In this document: positions 33,662 to 44,378 of the stretch, piece after piece | How positions within the stretch are numbered: position 1 is the first letter of the stretch | Layout of the letters: the number at the start of each line of letters is the position of its first letter | Assembly (NCBI RefSeq): GCF_007993815.1 | Contig: NZ_VJWE01000014.1 | Coordinates: 186,001-250,000, forward strand | DNA: 64,000 nt | Direction: 5' to 3' | Source: Acidovorax delafieldii | GTDB taxonomy: Bacteria; Pseudomonadota; Gammaproteobacteria; Burkholderiales; Burkholderiaceae_C | Made by a program: the position numbers and the translations under genes | The notes under the pieces: model-generated | The model's database searches: none | What the model was told of the DNA's origin: nothing | Seen by the model: the letters and a program-made list of their open reading frames with translations, nothing else

Positions 33662-35269
<1,608 letters not shown>

Positions 35270-35280
35270 GGAGAAGATTC

Positions 35281-36507
35281 ATGCTGCACAGACGACACCT
35301 TCTCCAGGCCCTGGGCGCCGGCGCACTCGGCACGGGCCTGGGCGTGCACAGCGCCAGCGTGCTCGCCGCACCCCGCACGCAGGACGCGCGCTTTCTGCTG
35401 GTGTTCTTGCGCGGTGGCTACGACTGCGCCAGCCTGCTCGTGCCCACAGCCAGCAGCTACTACTACGAGACGCGGCCCAACATCGCCATCGCCCGGCCGG
35501 GGCAGGAGGGCGGGGCCCTGCCGCTCACCCCCGACTGGGGCCTGCACCCGGCACTCGCTGAATCGATGCTGCCGCTTTACCAGCAGCGCCAGCTCGCCTT
35601 TGTGCCGTTCGCGGGCACGGACGACCTCTCCCGCAGCCACTTCGACACCCAGGACAGCATTGAGCTGGGCCAGCCCCTGGGCGGGCGGCGCGACTACCGA
35701 TCGGGCTTTCTGAACCGGCTGGTGGCGGAGCTGAACCCGCGCGCCGACAGTGCCCCGGTGGCGCTGCAGCCGATGGCGTTCACCAGCACCCTGCCCCTGG
35801 TGCTGCGCGGGGCGGTGGATGTGCCCAACACCGCCCTGAGCGCAGGCGCGGGGCGCGGTGGTGTGGATGCGCGGCAGGCCGAACTCATCGCCTCCATGTA
35901 CCGGGGCACACCGCTGGCCACGCCCGTGAACGAAGGCTTTGCCACCCGCGACGAAGTGGCACGCACCATGCAGGGCGAGATGGAAGCCGCCAGCCGCAAT
36001 GCGCTGAGTACCAAGGGCTTTGAGGGCACGGCCCGTCGCATGGCGCGACTCATGCAGTCGCGCTACCAGCTCGGCTTTGTGGACGTGGGCGGCTGGGACA
36101 CCCATGTGGGCCAGGGCGCCGCCACCGGCACGCTGGCCAACCGCCTGGAGGAACTGGGCCGGGGCCTGGCAGGCTTTGCCGACGAGATGGGCCCCGCGTG
36201 GAAGTCCACCGTGGTGGTGGTCATCAGCGAGTTTGGCCGCACCTTCCGCGAGAACGGCAACCGGGGCACAGACCACGGCCACGGCACGGTGTTCTGGGTG
36301 CTGGGTGGCGGGGTGAATGGCGGCCGCATCGCGGGCGAGCAGCAGGCGCTGACCGCCACCACGCTGTTCCAGAACCGCGACTACCCCGTGCTCAACGACT
36401 ACCGCAGTGTGTTGGGGGGACTGTTCGCCCGCATGTATGGGCTGAACGCGGCGGCCGTGGCGCGGGTGTTTCCAGGGACCCAGGGGGCCGACCTACGGCT
36501 GGTTTAG
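35281..36507 (+). CDS. DUF1501 family protein (sulfatase-like fold)
   Basis: Protein of 408 residues with a twin-Arg start (MLHRRHLLQALGAGALGTGLG), probably Tat-exported. FLLVFLRGGYDCASLLVPT, the SRSHFDTQDSIELG segment, DVGGWDTHVGQG and VVVISEFGRTFRENGNRGTDHGHGTVFWVLGGGVNGG are the usual DUF1501 landmarks; the His/Asp-rich sites resemble the alkaline-phosphatase superfamily metal centre. AGGAGAAG precedes the ATG. It forms an operon with the DUF1800 gene. Confidence 0.92.
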   Translation: MLHRRHLLQALGAGALGTGLGVHSASVLAAPRTQDARFLLVFLRGGYDCASLLVPTASSYYYETRPNIAIARPGQEGGALPLTPDWGLHPALAESMLPLYQQRQLAFVPFAGTDDLSRSHFDTQDSIELGQPLGGRRDYRSGFLNRLVAELNPRADSAPVALQPMAFTSTLPLVLRGAVDVPNTALSAGAGRGGVDARQAELIASMYRGTPLATPVNEGFATRDEVARTMQGEMEAASRNALSTKGFEGTARRMARLMQSRYQLGFVDVGGWDTHVGQGAATGTLANRLEELGRGLAGFADEMGPAWKSTVVVVISEFGRTFRENGNRGTDHGHGTVFWVLGGGVNGGRIAGEQQALTATTLFQNRDYPVLNDYRSVLGGLFARMYGLNAAAVARVFPGTQGADLRLV

Positions 36508-36540
36508 CCGCGCTGGCGCCCCACATCATTCACTATATTT

Positions 36541-36585
36541 TTGATAGCTACTCAGGCATATATTTCTAGCGCTACAGGCGATTTA
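36541..36585 (+). repeat. Dispersed intergenic repeat, reference copy
   Basis: Pattern seen in this window: a T-run, GATAGCT, about 5 bases, a GCGC- or GGCA-like core, a TAT-rich spacer, TAGCGCTA, then CAGGC and often another T-rich end. This copy reads TTGATAGCTACTCAGGCATA then TTTCTAGCGCTACAGGCG. It is placed between the convergent DUF1501 and DHH genes. I count about a dozen copies, all intergenic. The pieces can partly pair (AGCGCT is palindromic), so an RNA hairpin or a protein site is possible. Confidence 0.8.
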
Positions 36586-36605
36586 TCCTCTAAATCGCCC
36601 GGGCA

Positions 36606-37523
36606 TCACGCGTTGAAGGTACCTGTCAGCAGCTCTGGCAGGCGCTCCACCTTCATCTTGAAGCCGCAGGCCTGCGCATGGCCACCGCCGCCCATGCTTT
36701 CGGCCAGCGCGATGCAGTCAAAGTTGCGCTGCGCACGCAGCCCCACCTTCACGCCCTTTTCGCCTGCACTCCACATCAGCGCAAAGGTGCCCGTTTTGGC
36801 CGAGAGGATGTCGCCCACCAGGCTGTGGAACATGCCAGGTGCGTTCACCATCAGCCCGGTGATACCGTTGAACACCAGCGGCTGCGCGCCTTCGGCGATG
36901 TCGGCGCAGAGCTTGCGGTACTTCTGGTCCATGGCCTCGCCGCGCACCATGAACTGTTGGAGCTGCTCGGGCGTGAAGTCGGCAATCTCGCGCCAGCGCG
37001 CAAAGCCTTGCTCTTCCATGTCCAGGGCTGACAGGAAGGCAGCGCTCTCGGCAAACTCCCACTTCCAGATATCGCGGTCTTCCACGTATTTGAACAGGGC
37101 AGGCATCGGTTCGTGCGGATGGAAAAACTCCCACGCCAGCCGCGCGCCCGACTTGTTCATGTCAAAGTGCACCACACCGCAGCGGCAGGCAAAGCCGGTG
37201 AGCTTTTCGGCCGCGCTCTTGTGGTGGTCCAGCATGACCAGCTTGGCGGCGCGCTCGTCGATGGCGGCCATCACCTCGTTGGCAAACGAGAAGTCGAGGA
37301 TGTAGACCGCGCGGCCTTGCAGGGGCGGCAGGTCGTCCACGGTCTTGACATCACCGTGGTCCAGCCCCACGTATTCAGCCTGGTCGCCGTAGTACAGCCA
37401 TGCCGCCAGCGCCGCGCCAAAGCCATCGGGGCAGTTGCGCCCGTGGTACAGGATCAGCGGTGCGGGGTCGTTCTTGTCGGGGGCAACCAGCAGTTGCAAG
37501 GGGAGTATGGTTTTCTTCGTCAT
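36606..37523 (-). CDS. DHH-family phosphoesterase
   Basis: Protein of 305 residues of the DHH/DHHA1 superfamily (RecJ, NrnA, exopolyphosphatase). LILYHGRNCPDGFGAALAAW is the first motif, VYILDFSF the second, VMLDHHKSA the DHH motif, VEDRDIWKWE a fourth acidic site, and GGGGHAQACGFKM the DHHA1 glycine motif near the end. It would hydrolyse phosphodiesters in the cytoplasm; CPDGFGAA instead of the usual PDxDA suggests a separate subgroup. Starts at the ATG 37523; the frame extends upstream to 37883 with unrelated residues. Divergent from the TerB gene. Confidence 0.88.
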   Translation of the reverse strand: MTKKTILPLQLLVAPDKNDPAPLILYHGRNCPDGFGAALAAWLYYGDQAEYVGLDHGDVKTVDDLPPLQGRAVYILDFSFANEVMAAIDERAAKLVMLDHHKSAAEKLTGFACRCGVVHFDMNKSGARLAWEFFHPHEPMPALFKYVEDRDIWKWEFAESAAFLSALDMEEQGFARWREIADFTPEQLQQFMVRGEAMDQKYRKLCADIAEGAQPLVFNGITGLMVNAPGMFHSLVGDILSAKTGTFALMWSAGEKGVKVGLRAQRNFDCIALAESMGGGGHAQACGFKMKVERLPELLTGTFNA

Positions 37524-37647
37524 GGCCCCCGATTGTCGCCGGGGCTTTGTGCCGCAGCGAGCGCAACGTGCGCAGCCAGCACATGTCAGCGGAACCAACC
37601 CCACCCCCCACGCCTCCACCCTACTGACGCAGCCAGCAAACCACACG

Positions 37648-38127
37648 ATGTTCCAAGCCCTCAAAGACCTGCTTGAAAGCCTCACCCCGTTCAACCCCGT
37701 GCCATCTCCTGCAGAGCGTGCGCGGTCTGTGCAACTGGCAGCCGCCGTGTTGCTGGTGGAGGTGGTACGGACCCAGTCGGCGGTGGGCGATGCGGAGCGC
37801 AGCGTGATGCAGACTGCACTGCACCGGCAATTTGCACTAAGTGACGATGAACTGCAGCGCCTGCTGGAACAGGCCGCAGCCACCTCCAGAACCGCCTACG
37901 ACTACCAGCGCTTCACCAGCCAGCTGAACGAGCATTTCACGCAGGACGAGAAAATCCAGCTCGTTGAAGCCATGTGGCAGGTCGCCTACGCGGACGCACG
38001 CCCGGACGAGAACGAGATGCACACCATCAGCAAGGTGGCCGGCCTGCTGCATGTGACGCACGGCGAGTACATCGGCGCCAAGCTCAGGGCGAAAGAAGCA
38101 GCACACGCAGGCCAGTCACCCCATTGA
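37648..38127 (+). CDS. TerB-family tellurite-resistance-like protein
   Basis: Protein of 159 residues with the TerB all-helical fold: RARSVQLAAAVLLVEVVRTQSAVGDAERSVMQTAL, then the DYQRFTSQLNEHFTQDEKIQLVEAMWQVAYADARPDENEMHTISKVAGLL core with acidic metal-binding residues. Cytoplasmic. It stands alone, not in a ter operon, so a general stress or metal-sensing role is more likely than tellurite resistance itself. Confidence 0.88.
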   Translation: MFQALKDLLESLTPFNPVPSPAERARSVQLAAAVLLVEVVRTQSAVGDAERSVMQTALHRQFALSDDELQRLLEQAAATSRTAYDYQRFTSQLNEHFTQDEKIQLVEAMWQVAYADARPDENEMHTISKVAGLLHVTHGEYIGAKLRAKEAAHAGQSPH

Positions 38128-38165
38128 GACGGACTCGGCCCCGGTGAGCGCCACAGCGCACGGGT

Positions 38166-38191
38166 GGCGTCCCTTTGGGAAAAAGGACGCC
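38166..38191. terminator. Hairpin between convergent TerB and ankyrin genes
   Basis: GGCGTCC (38166-38172) pairs perfectly with GGACGCC (38185-38191). There is no T-run, so termination is only suggested. Confidence 0.4.
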
Positions 38192-38206
38192 AAGCAACCC
38201 AGGGGG

Positions 38207-38542
38207 TTAAAGGGGCAACCAGCGCCACCAGAACGGCGTGCGCTCTTCCTGGGCGCCCTGCGCCTGCAGCAAGGCGATGAACTCGGTGCGCCGGTAGCGG
38301 CGCGCGGCCTCCAGTGGGGTCATGTCGTCGAAGTCCGACCGCAGCCCCGGGTCAGCCCCATGCGCCAGCAGGTAGTGGGCGATCTCGTGGTGGCCGTGGA
38401 TCAGGCTCGCCACCAACGGCGTGCAAAGGATCTCGGGATGCTGGTAGTTGGGGTTCACGCCCGCACTGATGTGGTGGCGCACCAGCGCCAGGTCGCCCGC
38501 CACGGCGGCGGCGTACATGTCTTTCCAGTCTCCAGCGGACAT
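38207..38542 (-). CDS. Ankyrin-repeat protein
   Basis: Protein of 111 residues from the ATG at 38542. Three ankyrin-type units are visible: DMYAAAVAGDLALVRHHISAGVNPN, TPLVASLIHGHHEIAHYLLAHGADPG and TPLEAARRYRRTEFIALLQAQGA. A protein-protein binding module of the cytoplasm with no enzymatic part and a short Trp/Arg tail. Partner unknown. Confidence 0.85.
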   Translation of the reverse strand: MSAGDWKDMYAAAVAGDLALVRHHISAGVNPNYQHPEILCTPLVASLIHGHHEIAHYLLAHGADPGLRSDFDDMTPLEAARRYRRTEFIALLQAQGAQEERTPFWWRWLPL

Positions 38543-38627
38543 ACCTGGGCATCCTTTGCAAAGGTTGAACGGGGCCAGTGTAGGCAGCGGCGCGTGCGGC
38601 ACAATCCGCGCCTTCCCCTAGCCCGCG

Positions 38628-39443
38628 ATGGCGCACACACATTCCTCCATGCCCCCTCCCCTGCACATCCTCTGGCGCGACGAGCACCTGGTGGCCGTTT
38701 ACAAGCCCGCAGGCTGGCTGGTGCACCGCACGGGGCTGGACGCGGGCGAGACGCGGTTTGTGATGCAGACCCTGCGCGACCAGCTGGGCCAACATGTGTT
38801 CCCCGTGCACCGGCTCGACAAGGGCACCTGCGGCGTGCTGGTGATGGCGCTGCACAGCGATGCGGCGCGCGCGCTGTCACAAGCGTTTGAGCATGGCGCC
38901 ACGCACAAGCGCTACCTGGCGATGGTGCGCGGCTGGGCGCCTGAGGCCATCGAGGTGGACCACGCCTTGAAGCCCGACGATGCGCCTGCGGACGCCGCCG
39001 TGCAGGACGCCCACACACGCTTTCGGCGCCTGGCGCAGCTCACGCTGCCGGAGGCCAGCGATGCGCGTTTTGCCACCACGCGCGCCTCGCTGGTCGAGGC
39101 CCTCCCGACCACGGGGCGGCGCCACCAGATCCGCCGCCACCTCAAGCACCTGGCGCACCCCATCATTGGCGATGCCACGCACGGCAAGGGCCCGCTCAAC
39201 CGCTGGTGGGCCGAGCGGCTGGGCCAGCAGCGGCTGTGGCTGCATGCCTGGCAGCTCACGGTGCCCCACCCGGTGACGGGGGCGGCGATGACCTTCGACA
39301 GCGGGCTGCGCTGGCCGGGGCCCGCGGACTGGGACTGCGGGCACTCCCCCGCCGACGACTCCACCGTGCCATGCGCCGACTGGCAGCGCCTGTTTGCCAA
39401 GCTGCCCTGGCACGAGACCCCCGCCCCCGCCCCGGCCCCGTAA
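38628..39443 (+). CDS. truC: tRNA pseudouridine synthase TruC-type
   Basis: RluA-family pseudouridine synthase, 271 residues; TruC modifies U65 of tRNAs. LHILWRDEHLVAVYKPAGWLVHRT opens the domain, the catalytic Asp is in VHRLDKGTCGVLVMAL, ATHKRYLAMVRG follows, and the TruC-like closing part is TGRRHQIRRHLKHLAHPIIGD with THGKGPLNRWW. There is no S4 domain. The Pro/Ala tail is unusual but harmless. Choice of TruC over RluA/RluC rests on the HLKHLAHPIIGD pattern. Confidence 0.88.
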   Translation: MAHTHSSMPPPLHILWRDEHLVAVYKPAGWLVHRTGLDAGETRFVMQTLRDQLGQHVFPVHRLDKGTCGVLVMALHSDAARALSQAFEHGATHKRYLAMVRGWAPEAIEVDHALKPDDAPADAAVQDAHTRFRRLAQLTLPEASDARFATTRASLVEALPTTGRRHQIRRHLKHLAHPIIGDATHGKGPLNRWWAERLGQQRLWLHAWQLTVPHPVTGAAMTFDSGLRWPGPADWDCGHSPADDSTVPCADWQRLFAKLPWHETPAPAPAP

Positions 39444-39513
39444 CGCGGGCGACACGGCGACGGCATGCCCGTCGAAATAATGGGCGCTCTCAAAAAATCA
39501 GGAGACCTTGCCC

Positions 39514-40464
39514 ATGACCGCACCCACCACCAACCGCGTCCTGGCCCACACGGGCGCGCGCTACCCCATCATCCAGGCGCCCATGGGCTGGATTGCGCGC
39601 ACGCAGCTGGCCTCGGCGGTGTCACGCGCGGGTGGGCTGGGCATCATCGAAACATCCTCTGGCGAGACGGCCAACTGCCAGGCCGAGATCACCAAGATGA
39701 GCGCGCTGGGCCTGCCGTTTGGCGTGAACCTGCCCATCCGCTTTTTGAAGGACGACGCCATGCTGCGCTTTGTGTGTGCATCGGGCGTGAAGTTTGTGAC
39801 CACCTCGGCGGGCAGCCCGGCCAAGTTCATCGCGCCGCTGAAGGACGCGGGCATCACCGTGTACCACGCGGTGCCCACGGTGGACGCAGCGCTGAAATGC
39901 GTGGACGCAGGCATTGACGGCCTGGTGGTCGAAGGCGGTGAAGGCGGCGGCTTCAAGAACCCCGAAGAGGTCTCCACCCTGGTGCTGCTGCAGGCCATCC
40001 GCGCACGGGTGGACGTGCCGCTGGTGGCGGCAGGTGGCATCTGTGACGGGCGCGGCATGGCCGCAGCCTTTGCGCTGGGGGCCGAGGCGGTGCAGATGGG
40101 CACACGGTTTGTCAGCTGCGCAGAGAGCCCCGTGCATGCCAACTACAAGCACGCCATCGTCGATGCGGGCGTGACCGGCACCTGGATGCTCAACACCAAG
40201 GCCAGCCCCTGCATCCGCGCGCTCAAGTCGCAGCGCACCCAGGCCATCCACGAGGCGGGCCTGATGCCCGCCGACAGCTTTGCGGGCATCCAGCGCGTCT
40301 ACTTTGACGGTGACATGGAGGCGGCCCCTGCGCTGGCTGGGCAGACCGCGGGATTGATTGACTCCGTCAAGACCGCGCAGCAGATCATTGAAGACACCGT
40401 GGCGGAATTTTTTGCCATCAGCCAGCGCATGGGTGCCATGGGCATGGCGCGCACGTTTGGCTGA
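39514..40464 (+). CDS. Nitronate monooxygenase (NPD family)
   Basis: FMN-dependent enzyme of 316 residues that oxidises propionate-3-nitronate or alkyl nitronates. YPIIQAPMGWIAR, AGGLGIIETSS, PFGVNLPI, GLVVEGGEGGGFKN and VPLVAAGGICDGRGMAAAFALGAEAVQMGTRF match the TIM-barrel and FMN phosphate site; catalytic His is expected in this fold. CAGGAGACC precedes the ATG at 39514. Related family members are enoyl-ACP reductases (FabK), from which the middle GGEGGG differs little, so the exact reaction is moderately sure. Confidence 0.87.
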   Translation: MTAPTTNRVLAHTGARYPIIQAPMGWIARTQLASAVSRAGGLGIIETSSGETANCQAEITKMSALGLPFGVNLPIRFLKDDAMLRFVCASGVKFVTTSAGSPAKFIAPLKDAGITVYHAVPTVDAALKCVDAGIDGLVVEGGEGGGFKNPEEVSTLVLLQAIRARVDVPLVAAGGICDGRGMAAAFALGAEAVQMGTRFVSCAESPVHANYKHAIVDAGVTGTWMLNTKASPCIRALKSQRTQAIHEAGLMPADSFAGIQRVYFDGDMEAAPALAGQTAGLIDSVKTAQQIIEDTVAEFFAISQRMGAMGMARTFG

Positions 40465-40498
40465 AGAACGCGGCGATGCGGCCAGCCGCGCCTGTGGC

Positions 40499-41089
40499 CT
40501 ACGCCGCCTTGGCCCCCAGCGCGCGCATGCGCGCCTTCCACTTGGCAACCCCACCCTCGCCCAGTTGATCCACGCTGCCCACCAGCGTCTCATGCACCGG
40601 CGCAACGCCCACAAAGCCCAGGATATTGCGCTCCAGCGACTTCACGCTGTGTGCACGGAAGTACCAGCGATAGACGAGCGCCGGCATGCCCATCGTGACC
40701 ACCACCCGCGCACTGCGCCCGGTGAGCCCTTTGCGGCCAAAGGGGTTGCCGCCTTCGGGGTTGAAGGCAAAACCAGGCCTTGCCACCTGCTCCAGAAAAC
40801 CCTTGAGCAAGGCTGGCATGTCGCCCAGCCACAGCGGAAAGAACAGCACGATGTGCTGCGCCCAGCCGATGTCAGCCTGCGCAGGCTTGAGAGACGCGGG
40901 CAGCAGGCCCAGTTCCCACTCGTGCTGGCTGCGCAGCAGGGCAAAATCAATGGCGGCCACATCCACCTGCCTCACCACGTGGCCCGCCGCTACGGCCCCT
41001 TCGGCGTAAGCCTGGGACAAGGCGTGGCACAAGTGGGGCGCCAGGGCATCTGGGTGTCCCTGGATCAACAGAATGCGCATGGGGTCCAT
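40499..41089 (-). CDS. NAD(P)H quinone oxidoreductase-like flavodoxin-fold protein
   Basis: Protein of 196 residues of the flavodoxin_2 group (NQO1/KefF/MdaB). ILLIQGHPDALAPHLCHALSQAYAEGA is the FMN/FAD-binding start, VDVAAIDFALL follows, and HIVLFFPLWLGDMPALLKGFLEQVARPGFAF is the conserved centre. GAGGAG lies 7 nt before the ATG at 41089. It would reduce quinones by two electrons in the cytoplasm. Divergent from a putative lipoprotein gene. Confidence 0.86.
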   Translation of the reverse strand: MDPMRILLIQGHPDALAPHLCHALSQAYAEGAVAAGHVVRQVDVAAIDFALLRSQHEWELGLLPASLKPAQADIGWAQHIVLFFPLWLGDMPALLKGFLEQVARPGFAFNPEGGNPFGRKGLTGRSARVVVTMGMPALVYRWYFRAHSVKSLERNILGFVGVAPVHETLVGSVDQLGEGGVAKWKARMRALGAKAA

Positions 41090-41185
41090 GTTCGTTCTCC
41101 TCATCCACATCGATGCGGAAAGCCTGCAAGCACTATCGTCTGACTCTACGCCTTCCCGCAACATTCCACGATCCTGGGCCCGACC

Positions 41186-41809
41186 ATGCGCACCATTCTC
41201 CGTTGCACCACGTTGTCCCCGCAGTTCCTGCAGTCCCGGCTGCGAACGGGTACATCGGCAGTGGTCCTGGTCACCCTGGTGGCGTGCGGCACGGCTCCAG
41301 CCCCCATCGATCCCCCTGAGAAGGCACACCTGCCATTGCTTCGTGGCTGGTTCGAGGGGCAAGAGGTCCTCTATGTGACCACCGATGCATCCGATGCCGA
41401 CATGGCCCGCGCCAAGCATGCGAACTACGCGCCGCTGCTGGCCAACGCCCTGCCCGCCCCACAGGCATCAACATCCTCTGGCATGCAGCGCATGCAGCGC
41501 CTGGGGGCGACCGATCGCGTCTACGGCACCACCAACTTCGAGCAGGCCAGCGTGTTTGCATCCGCTCCCCGCCCTGTGGGGCCTGCAAATGCCTACACGG
41601 CTTACAGCCCGTTGTGGCAACTGGTTCAGGTCACCTGGGTCGATGCCACGCAGGCTCGCACCCTGCGGTCCGAGGAAGAAGTGCTGGACGCGCAGGACAA
41701 AGGCCAGATCACGCTGCAGATAACGCGGGTGGTGCTCAACTGCCCCATCATCCACCGTGGTCGGCTGGGGGCACTGCCGGGTGTTTCAGTTGATGGGCGC
41801 ACACCCTGA
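41186..41809 (+). CDS. Putative lipoprotein, unknown family
   Basis: Protein of 207 residues. A rather long basic N-terminus leads into TSAVVLVTLVACG, a lipobox with Cys at about 35. The mature part has EGQEVLYVTTDASDADMARAKHANYAPLLANAL, then VYGTTNFEQASVFASAPRP and WQLVQVTWVDATQARTLRSEEEVL. The order of strands looks like a compact beta domain. I do not recognise a catalytic site. Probably exported and anchored in a membrane. The function is unknown. Confidence 0.7.
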   Translation: MRTILRCTTLSPQFLQSRLRTGTSAVVLVTLVACGTAPAPIDPPEKAHLPLLRGWFEGQEVLYVTTDASDADMARAKHANYAPLLANALPAPQASTSSGMQRMQRLGATDRVYGTTNFEQASVFASAPRPVGPANAYTAYSPLWQLVQVTWVDATQARTLRSEEEVLDAQDKGQITLQITRVVLNCPIIHRGRLGALPGVSVDGRTP

Positions 41810-42021
41810 AGCAGACCGCCACGCAATACAAGCGGGACTGCGTTCCGCGGCAACTCACTGCCATCCCCTGCGCTACACTTTTTGCCCCTGCTCTGCGCGG
41901 CGGCCGCCATGGCACCGACGCACTCCCGCAATGCCTTCCCTATTCGGCAGCTGTGAGCCCCCTTCCGCACCCAACGCCGTGTCGGCCGTGGCGCACGCTC
42001 TGCAACCTCTAAAGCATCCCC

Positions 42022-42951
42022 ATGGCTGAAAACGCCCCCTCCCAGTCCTCCGCATCGCCCGCCCCGCCCATACAGGCTACACCGTCCAGCAACCTGCGGG
42101 GCATCATCGCCATGGTGGCTGCGGTGGGTTTCTTTTCGCTGATGGATGCGCTGCTCAAGACGCTGAGCGCCCACTACCCCGCCATGCAGGTCGCGGCGTT
42201 GCGGGGCTGGGCTGCGTTGCCGCTGGTGGCGCTCTATGCGCTGTGGCGTGGCGAGGTGCCACGGCTGCTGAAGGTGCGCTGGCCCCTGCACTTGCTGCGT
42301 GGCGGACTCAACGTGGCCATGCTGGCACTGTTTGCATTTGCCATCCGCGAACTGGCACTGGCCGAGGCCTACACACTGTTCTTCATTGCGCCGCTGCTCA
42401 TCACTGCGCTGTCTACCGTGGTGCTGCGCGAGAAGGTGCGCGCTGCCCACTGGGTCGCCATTGCGCTGGGCATGGTGGGCGTGCTGGTGGCGCTGCGACC
42501 CAATCAGGAGGCGTTCTTTACCCTGGGCGCACTGGCCGTGCTGGCGGCAGCCACCTGCTATGCGGTGTCGGCCATCACGGGGCGCATGCTCACCCGCACC
42601 GACTCCAGTGCCAGCCTGGTGTTCTGGACCACCACGCTGCTGGCACTGGGTGCCGGCGCGCTGGCCTGGCCGCACTGGGTGGGCGTGGCGCAGGTGCATT
42701 GGCCACTGGTGGCAGGGCTCGCCATCACAGGGTTTGCAGGCCAGTTGGCGATCACCGAAGCCTTTCGCCACGGGCAGGCTTCCGTGGTGGCGCCATTTGA
42801 ATACACGGCGCTGGCCTGGGGCATGGGGCTGGATTGGGTGCTGTGGCAGACGGTCCCGGGCTACAGCACGCTGCTGGGCGGCGCAATCATCATTGGCAGC
42901 GGCCTGTACCTGGTGCGCCAGGAGCGCACGCAGGCAGTGGTGCCACCCTGA
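42022..42951 (+). CDS. EamA/DMT-superfamily transporter
   Basis: Inner-membrane protein of 309 residues with ten predicted helices in two EamA repeats. GIIAMVAAVGFFSLMDALLKTL, FIAPLLITALSTVVLREKVRAAHWVAIALGMVGVLVAL and the second-half VVAPFEYTALAWGMGLDWVL are typical. The family exports amino acids, purines or other metabolites; none can be named here. It has a Ser/Pro-rich N-terminal tail. Stands alone. Confidence 0.88.
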   Translation: MAENAPSQSSASPAPPIQATPSSNLRGIIAMVAAVGFFSLMDALLKTLSAHYPAMQVAALRGWAALPLVALYALWRGEVPRLLKVRWPLHLLRGGLNVAMLALFAFAIRELALAEAYTLFFIAPLLITALSTVVLREKVRAAHWVAIALGMVGVLVALRPNQEAFFTLGALAVLAAATCYAVSAITGRMLTRTDSSASLVFWTTTLLALGAGALAWPHWVGVAQVHWPLVAGLAITGFAGQLAITEAFRHGQASVVAPFEYTALAWGMGLDWVLWQTVPGYSTLLGGAIIIGSGLYLVRQERTQAVVPP

Positions 42952-43079
42952 CCGGCGCGAACCGGTGCGAAACCGGCCACTTGCCGTCGCTCCGGCGCGG
43001 CATGCGCTGACACGGCAGTCAGGCCGTTCACCCTGTAATGAAGCGATGAACACAGCGGCACTGCCGCAAGGAAATCGCC

Positions 43080-43295
43080 ATGACACAACACGCCACCGTC
43101 CACGGCCACGTGACCTACACACCGGGCGACGGCGCCCCGATCGCCATCCCCGAGGGCCCGATCGAGGTGACCACCAGCGCGGACAGCACCACGCTGAGCT
43201 GGTCGGTCGAAGAAGACATCGTCGGGTCTGCGGCACTACCTCCCGACCAGTTCAACCAGTACGTCAAGGACGGCAAGATCCGTTTCAAGAAATAG
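43080..43295 (+). CDS. Small hypothetical protein, 71 residues
   Basis: Not recognised. MTQHATVHGHVTYTPGDGAP is followed by IEVTTSADSTTLSW and a C-terminal FNQYVKDGKIRFKK. It looks like a small all-beta protein. AAGGAA lies 8 nt before the ATG, and the codon use matches the neighbours. Soluble, no signal peptide. The convergent AstE/AspA-like gene ends 43 nt away. Confidence 0.7.
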   Translation: MTQHATVHGHVTYTPGDGAPIAIPEGPIEVTTSADSTTLSWSVEEDIVGSAALPPDQFNQYVKDGKIRFKK

Positions 43296-43338
43296 CCCGG
43301 GCGCCCACGCCCCGGACCTCCCTGCCGCCCCAGCCGGA

Positions 43339-44274
43339 TCAGATCGGCCGCGTGAGGTACACCGCCTCGCGGCCCACGATGGGCTCGCGGGTGGGCATGA
43401 GGATGGTGCAGTCGTCGCACAGCGCGCGGATCTCATACGGGCCATCGGTGGCGATGAGGTCACCCTTGGCAAACACCTCAAACCCTTGCACGGGCTTTGT
43501 GAAGCGGAAGTCCGACGTGCGCACCATACAGGTCTCCAGCAGTTCGTAGCGGCGCTGCTCGGCGGGCGTGGGCCGGTCGGCCATCGGTGCGATGAGGCCA
43601 AAGTGCGCCAGAAAGTCCAGCGCCACCGCCGTGGCCATGTCGGCCGCCGATTGGCGGAAGTGCTGGCCACATTCCACCACCAGCGCAACCCCATCTCCCT
43701 CGGCCTGCCCGTGGCGACCGTGCTGGATGAGCGGCGTGCCCGAGCCCAGGCCGCTGGGCATCACCAGGTGCACCGGTGGGCGGCCGATGGCCAGCGCCAC
43801 CTCCGCATTGCGCGGGTAGGCTGGGTACACCCAGAACGGCTGCACGTCTTGGCTGGTGGAGTGGATGTCGAGGATGTGATCGGCCGCAGCCACCACGGGG
43901 CGCAGGATGCGGGCACGCTGCAACTCGGGGCTGTCGGCCGTGCCGTCCAGCTCGGCCGCCGACCAGATGCGGTTGAGGTTGTGCACCAGCTGTCGGCTCT
44001 CGAACGGACGGCTCTGGTCAAACGATTCGTAGGCGGCCACGTTGGCAAAGCTGACGGTCAGCGTGCCGATGAGGGGACGCACACCCGTGTCCAGCAGGTG
44101 GGTGGCCGCCACCATGCCGCAGATCTCGTTGCCGTGCGTGAGTGCATTGATGAGCACATGCGGGCCAGGCTTGCCCGACTCGAAGCGGTGCACATAGTCG
44201 ATGCCGACATTGCCCTGGCGGTAGGCAGAGAGGTCGCGGGGGAGGACTTCAAAAACGGGGGGGTTCTGCGTCAT
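43339..44274 (-). CDS. AstE/AspA-family zinc deacylase
   Basis: Succinylglutamate desuccinylase/aspartoacylase family, 311 residues. The first zinc motif is NALTHGNEICG (HxxE) and the third ligand is in HILDIHSTSQ; LNRIW and VALVVECGQHF are further family marks, the latter with the catalytic Glu. It would hydrolyse an N-acyl amino acid in the cytoplasm. No arginine-degradation (ast) genes are near, so the substrate is open. Second protein of this M14-like class in the window, but not closely similar to the one at 14915-15856. Confidence 0.86.
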   Translation of the reverse strand: MTQNPPVFEVLPRDLSAYRQGNVGIDYVHRFESGKPGPHVLINALTHGNEICGMVAATHLLDTGVRPLIGTLTVSFANVAAYESFDQSRPFESRQLVHNLNRIWSAAELDGTADSPELQRARILRPVVAAADHILDIHSTSQDVQPFWVYPAYPRNAEVALAIGRPPVHLVMPSGLGSGTPLIQHGRHGQAEGDGVALVVECGQHFRQSAADMATAVALDFLAHFGLIAPMADRPTPAEQRRYELLETCMVRTSDFRFTKPVQGFEVFAKGDLIATDGPYEIRALCDDCTILMPTREPIVGREAVYLTRPI

Positions 44275-44378
44275 GGCAATGAATTAATAAGATGACACAT
44301 CATTGTCTGCGCAAAGCCGGATCATTGCTGGGCGCGGTGTACGATGCCCGCCGGTTGAGTCCCTCCTGCGCCCCTCCC